DNA of 64,000 nt, taken from the NCBI GenBank assembly GCA_001643675.2, contig LSRY02000004.1, positions 874,001 through 938,000 of the forward strand, read 5' to 3'. Of this stretch, positions 1 through 12,095 are shown piece after piece (positions within the stretch are counted from its first letter, which is position 1; every line of letters starts with the position of its first letter). The DNA is from Monocercomonoides exilis. Taxonomy: Eukaryota > Preaxostyla > Oxymonadida > Polymastigidae. The translations under genes and the position numbers were made by a program. The notes under the pieces were generated by a model, which saw only the letters and a program-made list of their open reading frames with translations, had not been told where the DNA came from and did no database searches.

Positions 1-3000
1 GAAGAAGACGAAAGAGAAGATGAGGAGGATGAGGAAGAAGAAGAACTGTGTAGTGAAGAGGAAGAGCCCATTGGAGAAAGAGTAGCAAGCTGAGCATTCA
101 AAGGCTGAGGTGGATCTACATTTGGTTCCATTTGGAATGTCACTGTTCGTCTTCTTCCTGTTTTTTTCTCGTCTTCACTCGAAGAAGAAGAGGAGGAAGA
201 AGAAGAAGCAGAAGAAGAAGGAAAAGTTGATGAATTTGCAGAAGCAGATGAAGAAGTTGGCGTTGATGAAGAAAGCCAGCCAGTTGTGGAAGAAGGCGTT
301 TGAGGAGTTCCAATCGAAAATCCGAAATTTGAGCCTCCACCCACATTTTTGGAGAATGGGATAATTTTCCCGTTGCCGGCAACGTAGCAAGAAATAGAAG
401 GTGAACCCATTTTGATCTCGCTTATTTTAATTGGCTTCCACAGCCTGAGGAGAAGAAGGGCGAATCTTGCTTTGGCATCTTCGACAGAGCCACACTCGAC
501 AGCAAAAAGAGGAAAATAGGAGAAAGGAATCGAGTAAGATGAAGAAGAAGAAGATGATGATGATGATGAGCCAGAGGAAGAAGAGGAAGAAGAAGAAGAA
601 GGCAAAAAAGACGACAGAAACGAGGAAGATTCGTGTGACACTTTGTTTTTCGCCTGCTCAACCACAAACTCTTCGAAGGAGTTGTGTTGCGTGAGAGAAA
701 GCGAATAGAAAGAGGAGGAGCGTATTCTAGGTGTGTCGTGGTACTGGAACTGGTTCGACAGCCCCACAAGCGCAGCATCTTCTGCTCGTCTGACAGGGCG
801 GGTGATGACTCCCTCGGTGAGCAAGGAAATCAATGGATAAGAATAACCTTTCACTTTGTGCTTCGATGTGTTTTTTCTTTTCTTCTTTGTCATCTTTTTT
901 TGTGTTTGCTTCTGTTTCTCGCTCATTTCGTTTCCTTCCTCTTCTGAACGATTCTTGCTGTTTTCGTGCTCTGCGGAAGACGGGAAGAACAAAGGCAGAT
1001 GTTTGCCTCTGGGCAGTTCCTTGAGCGATGCAAGAAGCGGTTCGACTTCAAATTCCTCTCTCTTTTTTGTGAAGGACAGCAGAGACGCATCCACACTTGA
1101 CCCAAACGAAGACGACGGGGTGTGCTTTGTGCTGCCAAATTTCGTCTTCAGCCGCGCCTTCGAAGGAGACGAGAGCATAAATGAAGAATTGCCTGAAGCA
1201 ACAAATGAACTGTCTTGACTTCTTCTGTTTGTTGTTTTCTTCCCCATCAGCGCATTCTGTCTTTTTAACAGCAGCCTCTCTCTCCGCCTCTGCTCCTTCT
1301 GCTCTTCTGTCACCCAGCGTGCTGGCTGGCCCAATATAACTCTCATTCTGAATGAATCGTCTTTGTTTCTCTGTTCGGCAGCAACTGACGAGGAGTCAGA
1401 CGAAGCAAAAGAAGCTTCATCAGATAAAGTGGAAGAGAGAGAAGACGAGGAAGAGACAGAAGTGAGGGAAAACTTGTAGTTTTTTGTGTGAGAGGCGATG
1501 CGGGAATAAGGAACGAATGAAAAGGGAGTGAATTGCTCGTGCAAAAACAGGTGGAGGGTGTGGATGTTTTCTTTGCTCGAAAAGAAATGCGAAGACGAGC
1601 GAAAAGACGATGAATTGATGCGAAACCCACCACGCTCTGAAAAGGAAGACGAAAAAAGAGAAGAAAAGGGTGAGCTTGTTGAAGCAGCAAAGGAAGAAGA
1701 AAGCGAAAATGAGGTATTTGATGATATGTGTGGAGGAGAAAGAGAAGAATGTGTGCGAAGTGATTGAGGAGAAATTGAGAGAGACTGAGACAGAAACGAA
1801 GGCTGCTGCCTCAGATGAGGTGTTCCCGAGGAAGAGGAAGATGATGAAGAAGAGGAAGAAGAGGAAGAATAAGGCAGAAGAGGAGAAAGTGTAGAAGAAG
1901 TGGAAGAAGAAGATAAAGTGTTCTGTTGGATTACAAATGAATTGATGACTTCGTTCGGGTTGTTGAACAGTGATTTTGTTGGAGATTCTTCGGGAAACGC
2001 GTCAAATGAAGACGAGCCACCTGAAAACGGTGTGGATGCAAAAGGCAACGCTGGAGAAGATGATGAAGACGATGAAGGAGAAGGGGAAGATGAATGAAAT
2101 CCTCCATAGTTCAGTCTGCTCCTCTCCTCCCTCTTCTTCTCCACCCAGAACTTCCATCCATCTTCTCTTTCGCTCAGCTCCTTCACCACATCCACCAGCG
2201 CGGCAGACACATAAAACACAGGCTGTGTGATTTGGCACATTGCCATCTGCAGCGCTTTCAAGCAGGCGAGCCGCTGCTTCGCTAGAAACGCACGCCAAAC
2301 GCACTGAATAGCGACAGAGGCGCGGAGGAGTGTAATTTGAGAGAGGAGAGAAGGCAGAGACTGGAGGGAGTTGGCAAGAAGTGCAGTGGTGGAAGCAGAA
2401 GGTGAATAGAAAGAGGAAGAAGAAGAAGAAGAAGATAATGAGAAAGAAGAAGATGATGATGATGAATGAAGGCGAGAAGGCGATAGATTGAGTGAAGATG
2501 TCATCGACAGAAGCTGCTGCTGCCTTTGGAGTGTCTGCATTTTCTGGTTGTTGATGAACGAAGGCGAGCGCAGATGAGGTGGAATTGGAGGCAGTTTCGT
2601 GAGTGACTGGGAAAGCGCTGAGGAGACGAGGGAAGGCGCAGCAGAAGAGGAGAGGAGAGGAGAGGTGTAAAGAGCATTTGAAGGAGAAGTTCTGGTTAGA
2701 TGAGAGCGGAAGACAGATTGAATGGAAACAGCAGAGGCGACTGAATGCAACGTGTAGCTGTCTAATGGACAGAGAGGAAGAGCGTGGGATAGGAGATGGG
2801 CAGAGGAGAGAGGGAAGAGAGAGGCAGAGAGGGAAGGAGAGAGAAAGCGAAGGAAGAGAGGACGGGGAGGGAGGAAGGGTGAAATGTTCATTTGAGGTGA
2901 ATGGAGAAGTGAGGAGAAAAACGAAGTGTTTGAAGACGATGATGATGAAGATGAAGAAGAAAACAAAGAAAATCTCGATTTGTTTATCAGTCTGCTCCGA

Positions 3001-6000
3001 AACTGCCCTGCAGCTGAATGAAATGTGCGCAGAAACTGCAAGTTGTGGAGCTGAAGCTGGTGAGACAGAAACGGAAGGAGAAAATGAGGAACTTTCACAG
3101 AAACCAAGCGCTCGTAGATTGAGGCAGGGAAAAGCGGAGGCGGCTTGCGAGAAATGAGAGAGAGAGAAGAAGTATTGGAAAGTGAATGGAGTTTGTAGAA
3201 GAAATGCTGATGTGTCAGATGAAGTGAAAGCGGGAGAAGAGAAGAAGGAGAAGAAGGAGAAGGAGAAGGAGAATTGCCCGAACTTTTGAATTGAGCATCG
3301 TCTTCATCGTTTTCCTTGTATAGCCTGCTCAGATCATCTGATATGTATTTTTCAGTGTTTTCCTCGATCCACTGCTCAAATGAGTGTATGTTTAGTTCTC
3401 TGACAAGGATTTTTCTGGTGATGTGCTGCTTCATTGACGACTTTGCGATGATTGTGCATTTGTTGAGGTGTGGTGAAAGAGGGATGCGCTTCTTCTTTTC
3501 CATTTCGGTAAAAAGCGCGTATATGTTTGGAGGATATAAGGAAGATGAAGATGAAGAAGAGGATGAAGAGGAGGAAGAGGATGAGGATGAGGAAGAAGAA
3601 GAAGAGTACAGAGAATTCGTAGAAGCTGACGCAGAAGTTGATGAAAGAGCAGGAAAGGAGGCAGACTGCTGTGAAATGGAAGATGAGCGAGAGGGCAGTT
3701 GTGATGTGGAAGAAGGTGATTGAGAAGAAAAAAGAACAGGAGAAGGCGAAGCAGAGGAAAAAGCAGAAGATGCAACAAGCTCATTGGTTGGAAGAATTGG
3801 CGGCGATGCTGCTAGTGATGAAGCTGTTGTGGCTGTTAACTTTCTGTCAATCAAAAAGTTTGTGTCAATTGATGATTTGTCATCTGCAATCAATCCATCG
3901 CTCCCTTTCTCCTTCTCCTCTTCTTCCTCCTCTTTGATCATATCATCGTCGCCCTCACTTCTTCCATTGGCTTTCCTTCCTCTTCGTTCCTGCAGCCTCC
4001 TGTCTTTCATTCCGGACTTCCTGAACATCGCATTCTGCGCTGCAATCTGCGCCATCTTCTTCTTCTTCTTCCATTCGACCGCCTCTTTCGCCCAAATCTG
4101 TTTCCACTGCGTGGTCTTTGTGGTGAACATGTATGGAGACGGGCGAGGATACCAGCGCATCCAGTTCGGGACGTAGATGTGACTTGGGAATGAAGAAGAG
4201 GAGGAAGAGGAAGAAGAAGAAGAAGTGGAGGAAGTGGAAGAGGAAGGAGAATATGAAAGAGAAAGTGAAGAAGTGGAAGATGATGATGATGAAATGTTCA
4301 AAGAATGAGGCTGAGAAGAAGAAGAAGAAAGTTGTTGTTGTTGTTGCTGCTGCTGCTGCTGCTGCTGTGATGAAGAAGAAGTGTCGAAACAAAAAGAAGG
4401 AGACGGGGGAGCAAAAGGATAGAGAAGAAGCAGCGAAAGGCAAAGATAGGAGATTTTCTCGTCCCACCAGGACGATTCTCGATACGACGGGAACAGCTCG
4501 TCGACGATAGAAGAAGAGAAGAAGGAAAGCAGATGGCGAACTGAAGAGCAGCCGGCTGTGGAATAAACAGACTTCGCTTGGCCTTCTTTCTTTTTCTGCT
4601 TGAATTCGTTCAGCTTCTCAATAAGCTGCTTCAGGAGATCGAGTTTGTTGGCGAAGGAAAGATGCTCTCGAAGGAAAGTGTAAAATGGAACAGAAGAAAA
4701 AGACGATGAAAATGATGTGTTTTGCTCAAATAGGCTTTTCGCGAATTTCGTGCTTGGATCAGATAAGTTTGCAAAAGAAGAGGAAGAAGAAGGAATTGTA
4801 GTTGAAGATGAAGAAGAAGATGACGAGGAACAGGAAGCCAAAGAAGAAGAGGAAGAAGAGGAAGTTATTTTGGCTGGTTCTTCGCTGCTTGCATGCACAA
4901 ACGGTGCCTTCACAACGACGACGCCACGGGAAGAATATTCAGAGGGAAAAGGAAGGAAAGCAGAAGCGTATCTGAGAAGAATATACGGCTCCAGCTGGAT
5001 GTCGAGCGAAGAGAGAGACAAATAGGAGTCTGGCGGGTGCGCCAGTGAAACCAGAGAAGAAAGAGAAGAAGAAGATGATGATGATGATGATGGGAAAAGA
5101 GACGAAAGGGATATGGATGGATTCAAAAATGAAGAAGCATGTGAAGTTGAGCTATCTGAATACACTTTTGAAAACTCTTCTTCGCTCACGTCCCGATTCA
5201 GACTTTTACGCAAAAAATTCCTTTCTTTCTGTTTTTTGTTAAAGTCAATCTCTTTTTTCCTCTCTTTGGCTCTTTCAATCAGCTGTTGTTGAAGGATGTA
5301 CATTGAAAAGGATGTTCTGACAATGCATAGAAATTCAACAAGTTGTGATAACGGCACAAAAAATGTTTCCCTTTCTTGCGCATCGTCAGACGAAGACGGA
5401 GTTGCAGGAGAACCTGCTTTGCCCTGCGCAACTGAATTTTCGTTATCAAATTCGTCTGCTTCTGTTTCTTTTCCTCTTCTTTTTCCTTCCTTTTTCTTGT
5501 TCCTTCTTCCTCTCATAACCGCCTCATTCGCATCGACCTTCAAGGCCTTTCGCTCGCGATAGTGCTTCCAATGCCACTGTATCAGCCTTGCTGCATAGTC
5601 GAGTTCTTTCATCTTCTCCTTCACCTCTTTCGCTTTCTTTCTTCTCCATAAATTTTGTGCAAGAACAACAGCTTTTGTCAATGCATCCACACTTGCCCTC
5701 ATCTTCTTCCTTGCTGCATAGCCGCGCCAAACGCTTTGAATCAACACTGCAGCTCGTCTTTCTCTTTCAACGCGAAAGTGATAAAGCCTCCTCTAAATTG
5801 ACAATTTGGTATGAAAAGTGACAATAATGAGTTTTAAGCAAAAAACCAAATTTATAATTAAAAATTTAGTATTTTTAAAAAGGACAAACTCTAATGAGAA
5901 ATCCACGAATGACTTTTTGAATTATTGTGATAGGAGAGGAATGTGAAAGAATTGTGTGCGTTTGCTGTTCTATTTGCTTTATGTAACTGCTTATCATATC

Positions 6001-6615
6001 AAAGTTTGTCTCAGGATCCGTCAAAATAAAAGAGTTTAAGTTCAATTTCATTCTTTCCTCAAATGCAGCAAATCTGGGTGGATATTCTATTCCTTCTATA
6101 AATTCTTCATCTGAAGCTACAATGTCATCTAAACAAATTAGAGATTCAATTTTGTTAAGAAGAATGTGTCTGTAGCCTTCGACGATTTCCACTGGATTGT
6201 TATATAAAGTAAGATGGGTAAGACGTTTTGCATGTAAAAGACACAATGCGTTTCCAAGATGTTTAATTTGATTTTGGTGAAGAAATAAGTATTTCAATCT
6301 GAGCAACTCTTTCCAAAACGATGCCCCTGGAATTTCTGTAATATCATTACAACAAAGATTGAGAACTTCAAGGTTTCTAAAATAGCTTATGCGCAAATCA
6401 ATTGCCTTCAAATTGCAAGTCGGCATTGACAAAACGGTAACTGACATTGAAAAGGGCCATGCGATTGTCTGTGAAAGAGAAGAAATATTATACTCAAACA
6501 TCACTTTTAGCTCTGATACGTTTGGGCATGAGGGATTTTGTGGTTTTATAAGATAGCTTGGGGAAATAATATATTGACCACTTTTTTGTTTGTGAGATTT
6601 TCCATTTAATTCCAT
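1..6615 (-). CDS. LRR and multi-IQ protein, LRRIQ3-like, Ser-rich (C-terminus beyond left edge)
   Basis: Two exons on the minus strand: 6615-5890 and 5792 to the window edge, at least 2170 residues, still open at base 1. Residues about 50-200 are SDS22-type leucine-rich repeats ending in an LRRcap-like segment (NPVEIVEGYRHIL, then a VASDEEF stretch resembling LRRIQ3). The first IQ motif (IIQKVIRGFLIR) is completed by RRLYHF from exon 2. More IQ-like segments follow near residues 255 (LIQSVWRGYAARKK), 284 (LAQNLWRRKKAK), 308 (LIQWHWKHYRERK) and about 1400 (IQCVWRAFLAKQR). The rest is long poly-Ser, one poly-Gln run and basic stretches. IQ motifs bind calmodulin or centrin, and LRRIQ proteins are typically ciliary or cytoskeletal. 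The start is the first ATG of the LRR frame. The family call rests on the LRRcap and IQ layout. The role of the Ser-rich part is unknown. Confidence 0.75.
5793..5889 (-). other. Phase-0 intron splitting an IQ motif
   Basis: The intron is 97 nt on the minus strand, starting GTTTGT and ending TTTAG. Without splicing the LRR exon stops six codons after the IQ core. With splicing the frame continues for over 1900 codons and restores the basic half of the IQ motif. It is bounded by AGA (Arg) upstream and AGG (Arg) downstream. Confidence 0.8.
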
Positions 6616-8086
6616 TGAATATATTTACAATTCTCTTCAAAGTCAATAACTAATATTATTTATAAGGCAACAGCTGAGTAATTAACAATAAAAAATTTTT
6701 ATTAACTTCAAAAATCTGTTGTTAAAAGTATTTCAACTTTAACTATTGTTATTATGGGTAACATAAATAAAAAATTCTGAAATTATTATTGCTCGATTAT
6801 GATTTTTTTATTCACTTAATGTATGTATTTATTATATGTTATTGAAGAAATTTTCTAATATTGTCTTCTCTTGAAAAGATCTTAACTTGTAATTCTGAAT
6901 GCAAAAATACGTGACAAAATAATGTTTATTAATTGAATGAAATATGAAATGAATTTGTGAAAACATGAAACAATTGATATAAGCGATATATCGAAAATTA
7001 ATTTAATTCTTGATGGGTGCGAACAAAAAAAAAAAAAAAAAAAGATAATAATTATGCTTCAATTTTTGAAATCATGACTTTTTTTGTGAATTGATTTGGG
7101 GGAAAATAAGAACTTTCAATCTTTTTATGCACCAAGCATGGAAAATTTGTTTCACTCATAACTTTACTAAACTCTCTCAGATTTCAGAATAAATAAGATT
7201 CTCAAATCCATTTTCTGTACACATTGATATCACAACACAGTGTTTTGTTATATCACAAATATCACAAAAAATTAACCCATTTCATTCATATTTTTTTTTT
7301 TGATCACAATGATCATTGAAGATGCGTTATTTTTCAATGAAAATGTTAGATGTCAAATATTTTGTTGCATTTTTCAAAGGTGTTTTTTTCTTTGGAAAGT
7401 TATTGTTCATTCAAAAGAAAAATGAATGATAATTGCTTCAGAAAGCTGATGTTAAAGATGATAATCTTGAAATAATAATCTTTTTTAGGAGTTTAAACTT
7501 TCATGTGTTCATTTATCAAAGAATGAAAATAATTGGCAAATCCGAAAATAAAGAAAAAGTGAATCTCGATTCAAAAATAATTACTCTTTTCGGATAAAAT
7601 ATTATTCTTCAGGTATTATTTTTTGAATAACAACACACTGTGGATAACCTATTTTATGAAAAAATAATTTACAAAATTTGTTTGTTTTTTGAAATGAAGT
7701 AAAATACGTTCTTTCAAGCTTTTTTTGCACAAAGCACATCAAAATTGCTTCGCTCATATTTTTATTTCGCTTTTTCAGATTTAAAAATTAATTTGACTTA
7801 ATTATCCGAAAACAGGCATCATTGAAATCAAAACATAAAGTATTGTGATATTACACGTGTGTCAAAAAATGGACACATTTTTGTTGTGTATTTTGATCTG
7901 AAAAAGTCAATGAAAAGTGCATTGTTTTTCAATGAAAAGGCCTAAAGTGATATATATTGCCCCAAATGCATGTGAAGTCGCAAAATATAATGTAAAAAAA
8001 TCAATAACGTGAGTGGTCAAATATGAAAATACAATATATTTCGAAATCTGAGAAAGAAAAATGAAGAAATGAGTGAATCAAAAATT
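6616..8086. other. AT-rich intergenic region, no gene seen
   Basis: There is no reading frame of credible length or composition on either strand. It holds an A-run at about 7027-7044 and two degenerate copies of a dispersed repeat, listed separately. It lies upstream of the LRR/IQ gene start at 6615, so the promoter of that gene must lie in its left part, but no motif stands out. Confidence 0.6.
7090..7940 (+). repeat. Two degenerate direct copies of an AT-rich repeat
   Basis: Blocks at about 7095-7345 and 7680-7940 share an ordered series of short matches: TTTCAATCTTTTTATGCACC versus TTTCAAGCTTTTTTTGCACA, then CACTCATA versus CGCTCATA, CAGATTT, GATATCACAA-like words, and TTTTTCAATGAAAA at the end. 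The offset is about 590 bases. Identity is modest and by eye only. They look like old copies of a noncoding dispersed repeat that also appears near 12.8 and 54.2 kb. Confidence 0.5.
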
Positions 8087-8270
8087 AATTGCGGCATAGG
8101 TGTAAATCGTACCACTTTCAGTTTGCATTTTTTCAAAATTTGAATATTATAGCGTTAATCTACTCAATTTAACAAAGCGATTCAAGAAGGGAAATTTCGA
8201 AATTCGATTAAAAATTTTCTCTCTGAAATTCAAAAATTTCGACACCCATAATTTTTCAATTTTGATCACA
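8087..8270 (+). repeat. Left arm of a 4.4-kb-spaced inverted repeat
   Basis: Bases 8093-8139 (47 nt, beginning GGCATAGGTGTAAATCGTAC) are the exact reverse complement of 12609-12655. Similarity continues inward for about 100-150 bases with scattered mismatches (the AAGCGATTCAAG and GGGAAATTTCGAAATTC blocks) and fades near 8270. The outer edge at about 8087 is sharp. It could be a terminal inverted repeat of a decayed mobile element or two dispersed repeat copies in opposite orientation. Confidence 0.75.
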
Positions 8271-9138
8271 TTTTATAAAAATATCTATTTCTTGCTTTGC
8301 AAAGATCAAATGAATTTGTCGATTCATTGGAACAAGAAGAAATATAGTGTTTAATGTTTTTCATGGTAAAATTATGCCTATATTTCTTTTTATGTTACTT
8401 ATTTCTATAGATTCAATAAATACAGGATGCCACCGTTTTAAAAAAATAAAGTGTAATGCTTCAATAACACCTTCGAAGCAATAAAGGAAGAAAACATATG
8501 CAACGAATGGTAAAATTTTTTAATTGTTTATATACTTTTTTTAATGCTATTTTTTCATCCTTTTGGATTGGACTGCATTTGAAAGGTTTGTGGTAAAATG
8601 AAGATCTGGCTCCAACTACATTTTTTGGATCGAATTGAATTTGTAAGGATAAGGCGTGACGTGGTGCTTGAAGTCGATGACTTGGGGAAGAGTTATTTGG
8701 AGAGAAACAAACTGAAGAGTTTGTATTTGATAGAGAAATAAGGATTTCGGGCGTTTTATTGTTTCTTTATTTTTTATTTTCTTTATCTACAATTTTTATT
8801 TGAATTTTTAATTTCATTGATGTGTGATACCATCAGGTGTTGTCAGAAGCGCCGGGGGAGCATGAAACATGGGACATGGAAACAATGCTTTTTTGGGGGG
8901 CATTCCTGGAAGAAATTTGGAGAAATGGGCAATCGAAGAGCGTTTGGCAGAATGAGCCAGGCGGAAAAAACTGAAGAGAATGGGGAAAGAAATTTTTGTG
9001 GAATTTTTTTCACAAAAAACTTTTCGGAAGCAGCAGCAGATAAGGCAGAAAAGAGGAACTCAAGCTCAATGGGATATTTTACGATATAGCGCTAAGAGGC
9101 ATGGGGAAATGGAGAAGGAAAAGGAAGAATTTCTGTGA
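8271..9138. other. Intergenic region, no supported gene
   Basis: It contains a 47-codon ATG frame at 8598-8741 (plus) and a 90-codon frame at 8817-9089. Neither has a recognisable motif, and the second reads like purine-rich noise. The part after 8800 is less AT-rich than its surroundings and may be decayed coding sequence upstream of the Pmp-like relic, but no alignment could be made by eye. Confidence 0.4.
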
Positions 9139-10610
9139 GTGAATCGCGTTTGTCATCATTTTTGCCAATTTTTCTCTTCACCTTCCATTCCCCTTATATC
9201 CCTCTCTCACCTAACATTTTTCAACATCTCAACAGCAAATGATGTATGTTCACCTTCAACCACAATGTCAATCCAAACCTCGTGTTTTATGAGCAGTTGC
9301 TCCTTTTCATCAGTATGTGATGCGTATGATGGAGGGATTGTTCCTTCACTCAATAATCCCTATGCCTCTCTGACAGCCTCAAACACCTCGTTTGTTGGAT
9401 GTTGTCGGACAAGGAATGTTGTATGTGAAGGAACTTCGGAGGTTCCGTTGACTCCAGGGAGACAAAATGAAACAGATAATGGAACAAATTTATTCACTTG
9501 GTGCGAGTGGCGTGGATCGAGAACAACAGGAGAAAGTGACTCGTGGACTGATGGAGTGTCAAGTGGCGGGGCCATTGCATGTACAATCTCAATTCTGGAG
9601 AACTTTCAGTTTCGAATTGTCTGTTTAATAATTGCTTTGCATACAGCCGTGGGGGTGGGATTATGTGTCATACAATCAAATCTGTGTATATCGAAAATAA
9701 TGTGTTCAGTGTGTGTACAGCTCAAAACCAACATGGAGGTGGAATGTTTGCCAGCTCTATTTCATCATGTGTTCGGATCAGTGGATGTGAATTTCAGAAT
9801 TGTAAAGCAAATTGTTATGGAGGAGGACTTTTTCTTGAAAATTTTCAGGTTTCGGGAACAGATTGCATTCCGACAGAAAATGGAGAAGGGGAGAGTGCGT
9901 GTGTGTTTGAGTGCTCATTCACTTCGTGCTCTCTGACAAACCAATATGGCGGAGGGATGTATTGCCAAAGTATTCCGGCTGCATTCAAAATGAGGAGCAT
10001 CAAGTTTATTTCGTGCTCTGCAGTATCGTGGGGAGGAGGATTTTATCTTGAACCATCTCGATCAACAGCTCCAAGCAACAATCATTATTGCTATTTCTTC
10101 TTCTTCCACGATTGCAGATGCACAACCACTTCCACTCCATATGGTCATGATGTGTATTTGGAAGATCGATACAATTTCTTCTTATCGAACAACCCATTCT
10201 ACGAATCTTACACAACGAATAGTGATGAGAAGAGAGTGTGCTATGCTTATTTGCAATCAAGCAGTTATGTGTTTCAGCATACAGAAAAGAAGGAATGGCT
10301 GAAGGAAGGGATGAAGGATCGGTATGTTGGGGTGAGTGGAGATGATTCTTGTTATCTATGTGGGATGAATGAGTCAGCACCTTGCAAGACAGTGGGGCAT
10401 GCGGTGGGTGTAAGCATGGCGTAGCTGAGCTCGACGATCACGGTGCTTGTCGGAAGGCATGTGAGCGAAGCAGCAATGATCAGTGTTGGGGAAAAGGAGA
10501 TTTCTGTTGTTGGGAGAGGGAAAGCAGTGAGTGTGAGTGGGATAGATTCTCTTTCTTCTTCGATTACGCTGTTCAGTTTGATGATTGGGCAGTTGGAGTG
10601 ATATCTGTTG
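9139..10610 (+). pseudogene. Broken Pmp-like (beta-helix) surface protein relic
   Basis: This corresponds to the N-terminal ectodomain of the two intact paralogues in this window. It begins near an IVPSLNNPYASL block matching IFPNLNSPSTSL of the 17.3-kb gene, then FTWCEW, then repeated GGA/GGG plus C-x-F-x-x-C beta-helix units (SNCLFNNC, GGGMF, YGGGLFLEN, CSFTSCS). It continues through a PYGHDVYLED segment like PYGNDIFVYD of the 56.7-kb gene, to one cassette signature CGMNESAPC near 10359. A frameshift near 9575 moves the frame by one, so the next part is read from 9579. A TAG at 10422-10424 then interrupts it, with paralogue-like sequence still readable to about 10600. There is no signal peptide, transmembrane segment or kinase-like tail. 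It would have been an extracellular adhesin or receptor; now it is a truncated relic. Confidence 0.8.
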
Positions 10611-10639
10611 GAGGAGAAAAATTTAAGCTTGCTAAAATA

Positions 10640-10845
10640 AGGGTTGACCCCAGGTTTGAATGAGAGAGTCCTATCGTGGAATTGTTATTTGTACCCACTT
10701 TACCACAGCCACTAATAATTGCTATTGAAATAAAAAGTCGGTTCAAGCGCTGCAGTACAAATATAGAATCACACTGTGGAAAGAGTAGAACGTTACTCCT
10801 GATCCGGGCAGAAGCAATTTAAAGAACCAACTTTGCAATTTTTTT
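10640..10845 (+). ncRNA. Candidate structured Pol III-type RNA, identity unknown
   Basis: This is a block less AT-rich than its flanks, ending in a T7 run (10839-10845). AAGTCGGTTC (10735-10744) can pair with GAACCAACTT (10824-10833) at nine of ten positions. Inside this is a perfect five-pair hairpin, GAGTA (10783) with TACTC (10794) around a six-base loop. GGTTCAAGCGC at 10740 matches a Pol III B box at all but one position. GATCCGGGCAGAAGCA (10801-10816) resembles the conserved apical part of SRP RNA domain IV, but the supporting lower stem is not evident. No tRNA cloverleaf forms. The 5' end is arbitrary. Confidence 0.3.
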
Positions 10846-11289
10846 AAAAATTATAAGAATGCGCTATTTGCTCATTGCTATTTTTTTTATCTTTAATTAA
10901 TAAAACTTTGAAAAAGATGAATAATTGAATTAATTGTTTTTTATTTGTGCAAGTTTTCACTATTTCGCACTTTCATCTTTTATAATTGTATCGGCTAACG
11001 TCAGCAGCTTTGGAAAACCAAAATAAAACAGGAATGCGTTGTTATAATAGAGCTTGTTGTGAATACTTTGTTAAAAACAGGTAAAAAATAATTTTTCACA
11101 AACAATAATAAACAACAAACATCAACGAACGAAAAAGAAGATGGAAGGAAAAAGAAATAAACAATTTGAATGAGAAAAAAATGGAAAATCGAGAAGCTAT
11201 ATTTGAAACTCTTTTGCAAAAAGTTAAGATTTTTTGAAAAAAACATACTAAGATATCCCTCTCCATCCCAGACATTCATTTTTAAATAG
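10846..11289. other. AT-rich spacer
   Basis: A 102-codon minus frame (11001-11309) is Phe/Leu-rich noise except for its first residues, which overlap the neighbouring decayed coding region. No other signal is seen. Confidence 0.4.
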
Positions 11290-12095
11290 TCTCTTTGTTT
11301 CGCCTCCACTCTTCTCTTCCTTCTTCTCGTTCTTTCACTCGATAATCTCCGTTACACTCAATGTTCATCGTTTGTTATCTTTTCCTCTTTTTCCCAACAG
11401 CCAACTTTCCCCCTCTCAACTTGAACGCGCTGTCAACTTCCGTAGCTGCTCTATATAAAATGAGCTTTTCCATCATATTCTCTTCTTTTATCACTTGTAT
11501 TGAAAAATCTCATCCCTGCTTTAACTTCACACCCTTCTTCATTTCTTCTCGTCTTTCTCTCTCTAAACATTTATTTACATTTTTTGCTGTTGCTGCTCGG
11601 AAACGTACAACCTAACAACAATCATCTTCAAAATGAACCTATAGGTGATGTTAATAATATAGCTGAATGTCGAAATATCTCTCACAAATATGAAGCAATC
11701 ATTTAATTTGCACATCGTAAAATCTTCACTTTTTCATGCCAATCTATTTCTTTCTTTTTTCTCTTTCTTTTTCTTCCAACGTTTCAGCCAAGCCTTGTTC
11801 GATAAAGAAGTTCTAATGCACTTTGAAGACTTTGTTAAATGCTCCGCGCCTTCTCATCCCTTCCGTAAGCCCTAGCTCCACTGCATATCCCAACCTCAGT
11901 CAAACAGCTTTTCAACCTTTCATCTGATGTGAAGGTTTCTTCAAAGTTTTCCTCCAACAAGTCATTTCTTCTTCTAAATCTTCGCCTCTCATTCTTTTGT
12001 TCTTTCTGATCAATCCATTTCTCTAATCTAGCTCCTATGTATTCATATCATTCAGCTTCTTTATATTCTCTCCATAAAAGAATTTTATGTGCACA
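11290..12095 (-). pseudogene. Decayed gene for a basic, probably coiled-coil protein
   Basis: Read on the minus strand, the sequence is strongly coding-like but broken. From about 12095 down it gives KILLWREYKEAE, a TGA, then YEYIGARLEKWIDQKEQKNE, a run of Arg, LLEENFEETFTSDERL and a GICSGARAYGRDEKARSI end at a TAA (11835-11837). After a shift it continues with NKAWLKRWKKKKEKKERNR. Further Arg/Glu/Lys-rich pieces (RERKTRRNEEG, REEGREEWRRNKET) reach about 11290 with several stops. The charge pattern and aromatic spacing are typical of IQ or coiled-coil cytoskeletal proteins. No family is recognised. Small introns could explain some interruptions, but no consistent splice model was found. Confidence 0.4.

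Noticed and set aside
110-5242. Many Lys/Glu-rich plus-strand frames in the first 5.2 kb
   Set aside because: They are complements of Ser-coding triplets of the minus-strand LRR/IQ gene, which is open throughout in one frame with IQ motifs.
10735-10833. tRNA gene suggested by the GGTTCAA box
   Set aside because: No acceptor, D-arm or anticodon stem can be folded around it; the T-arm stem does not pair.
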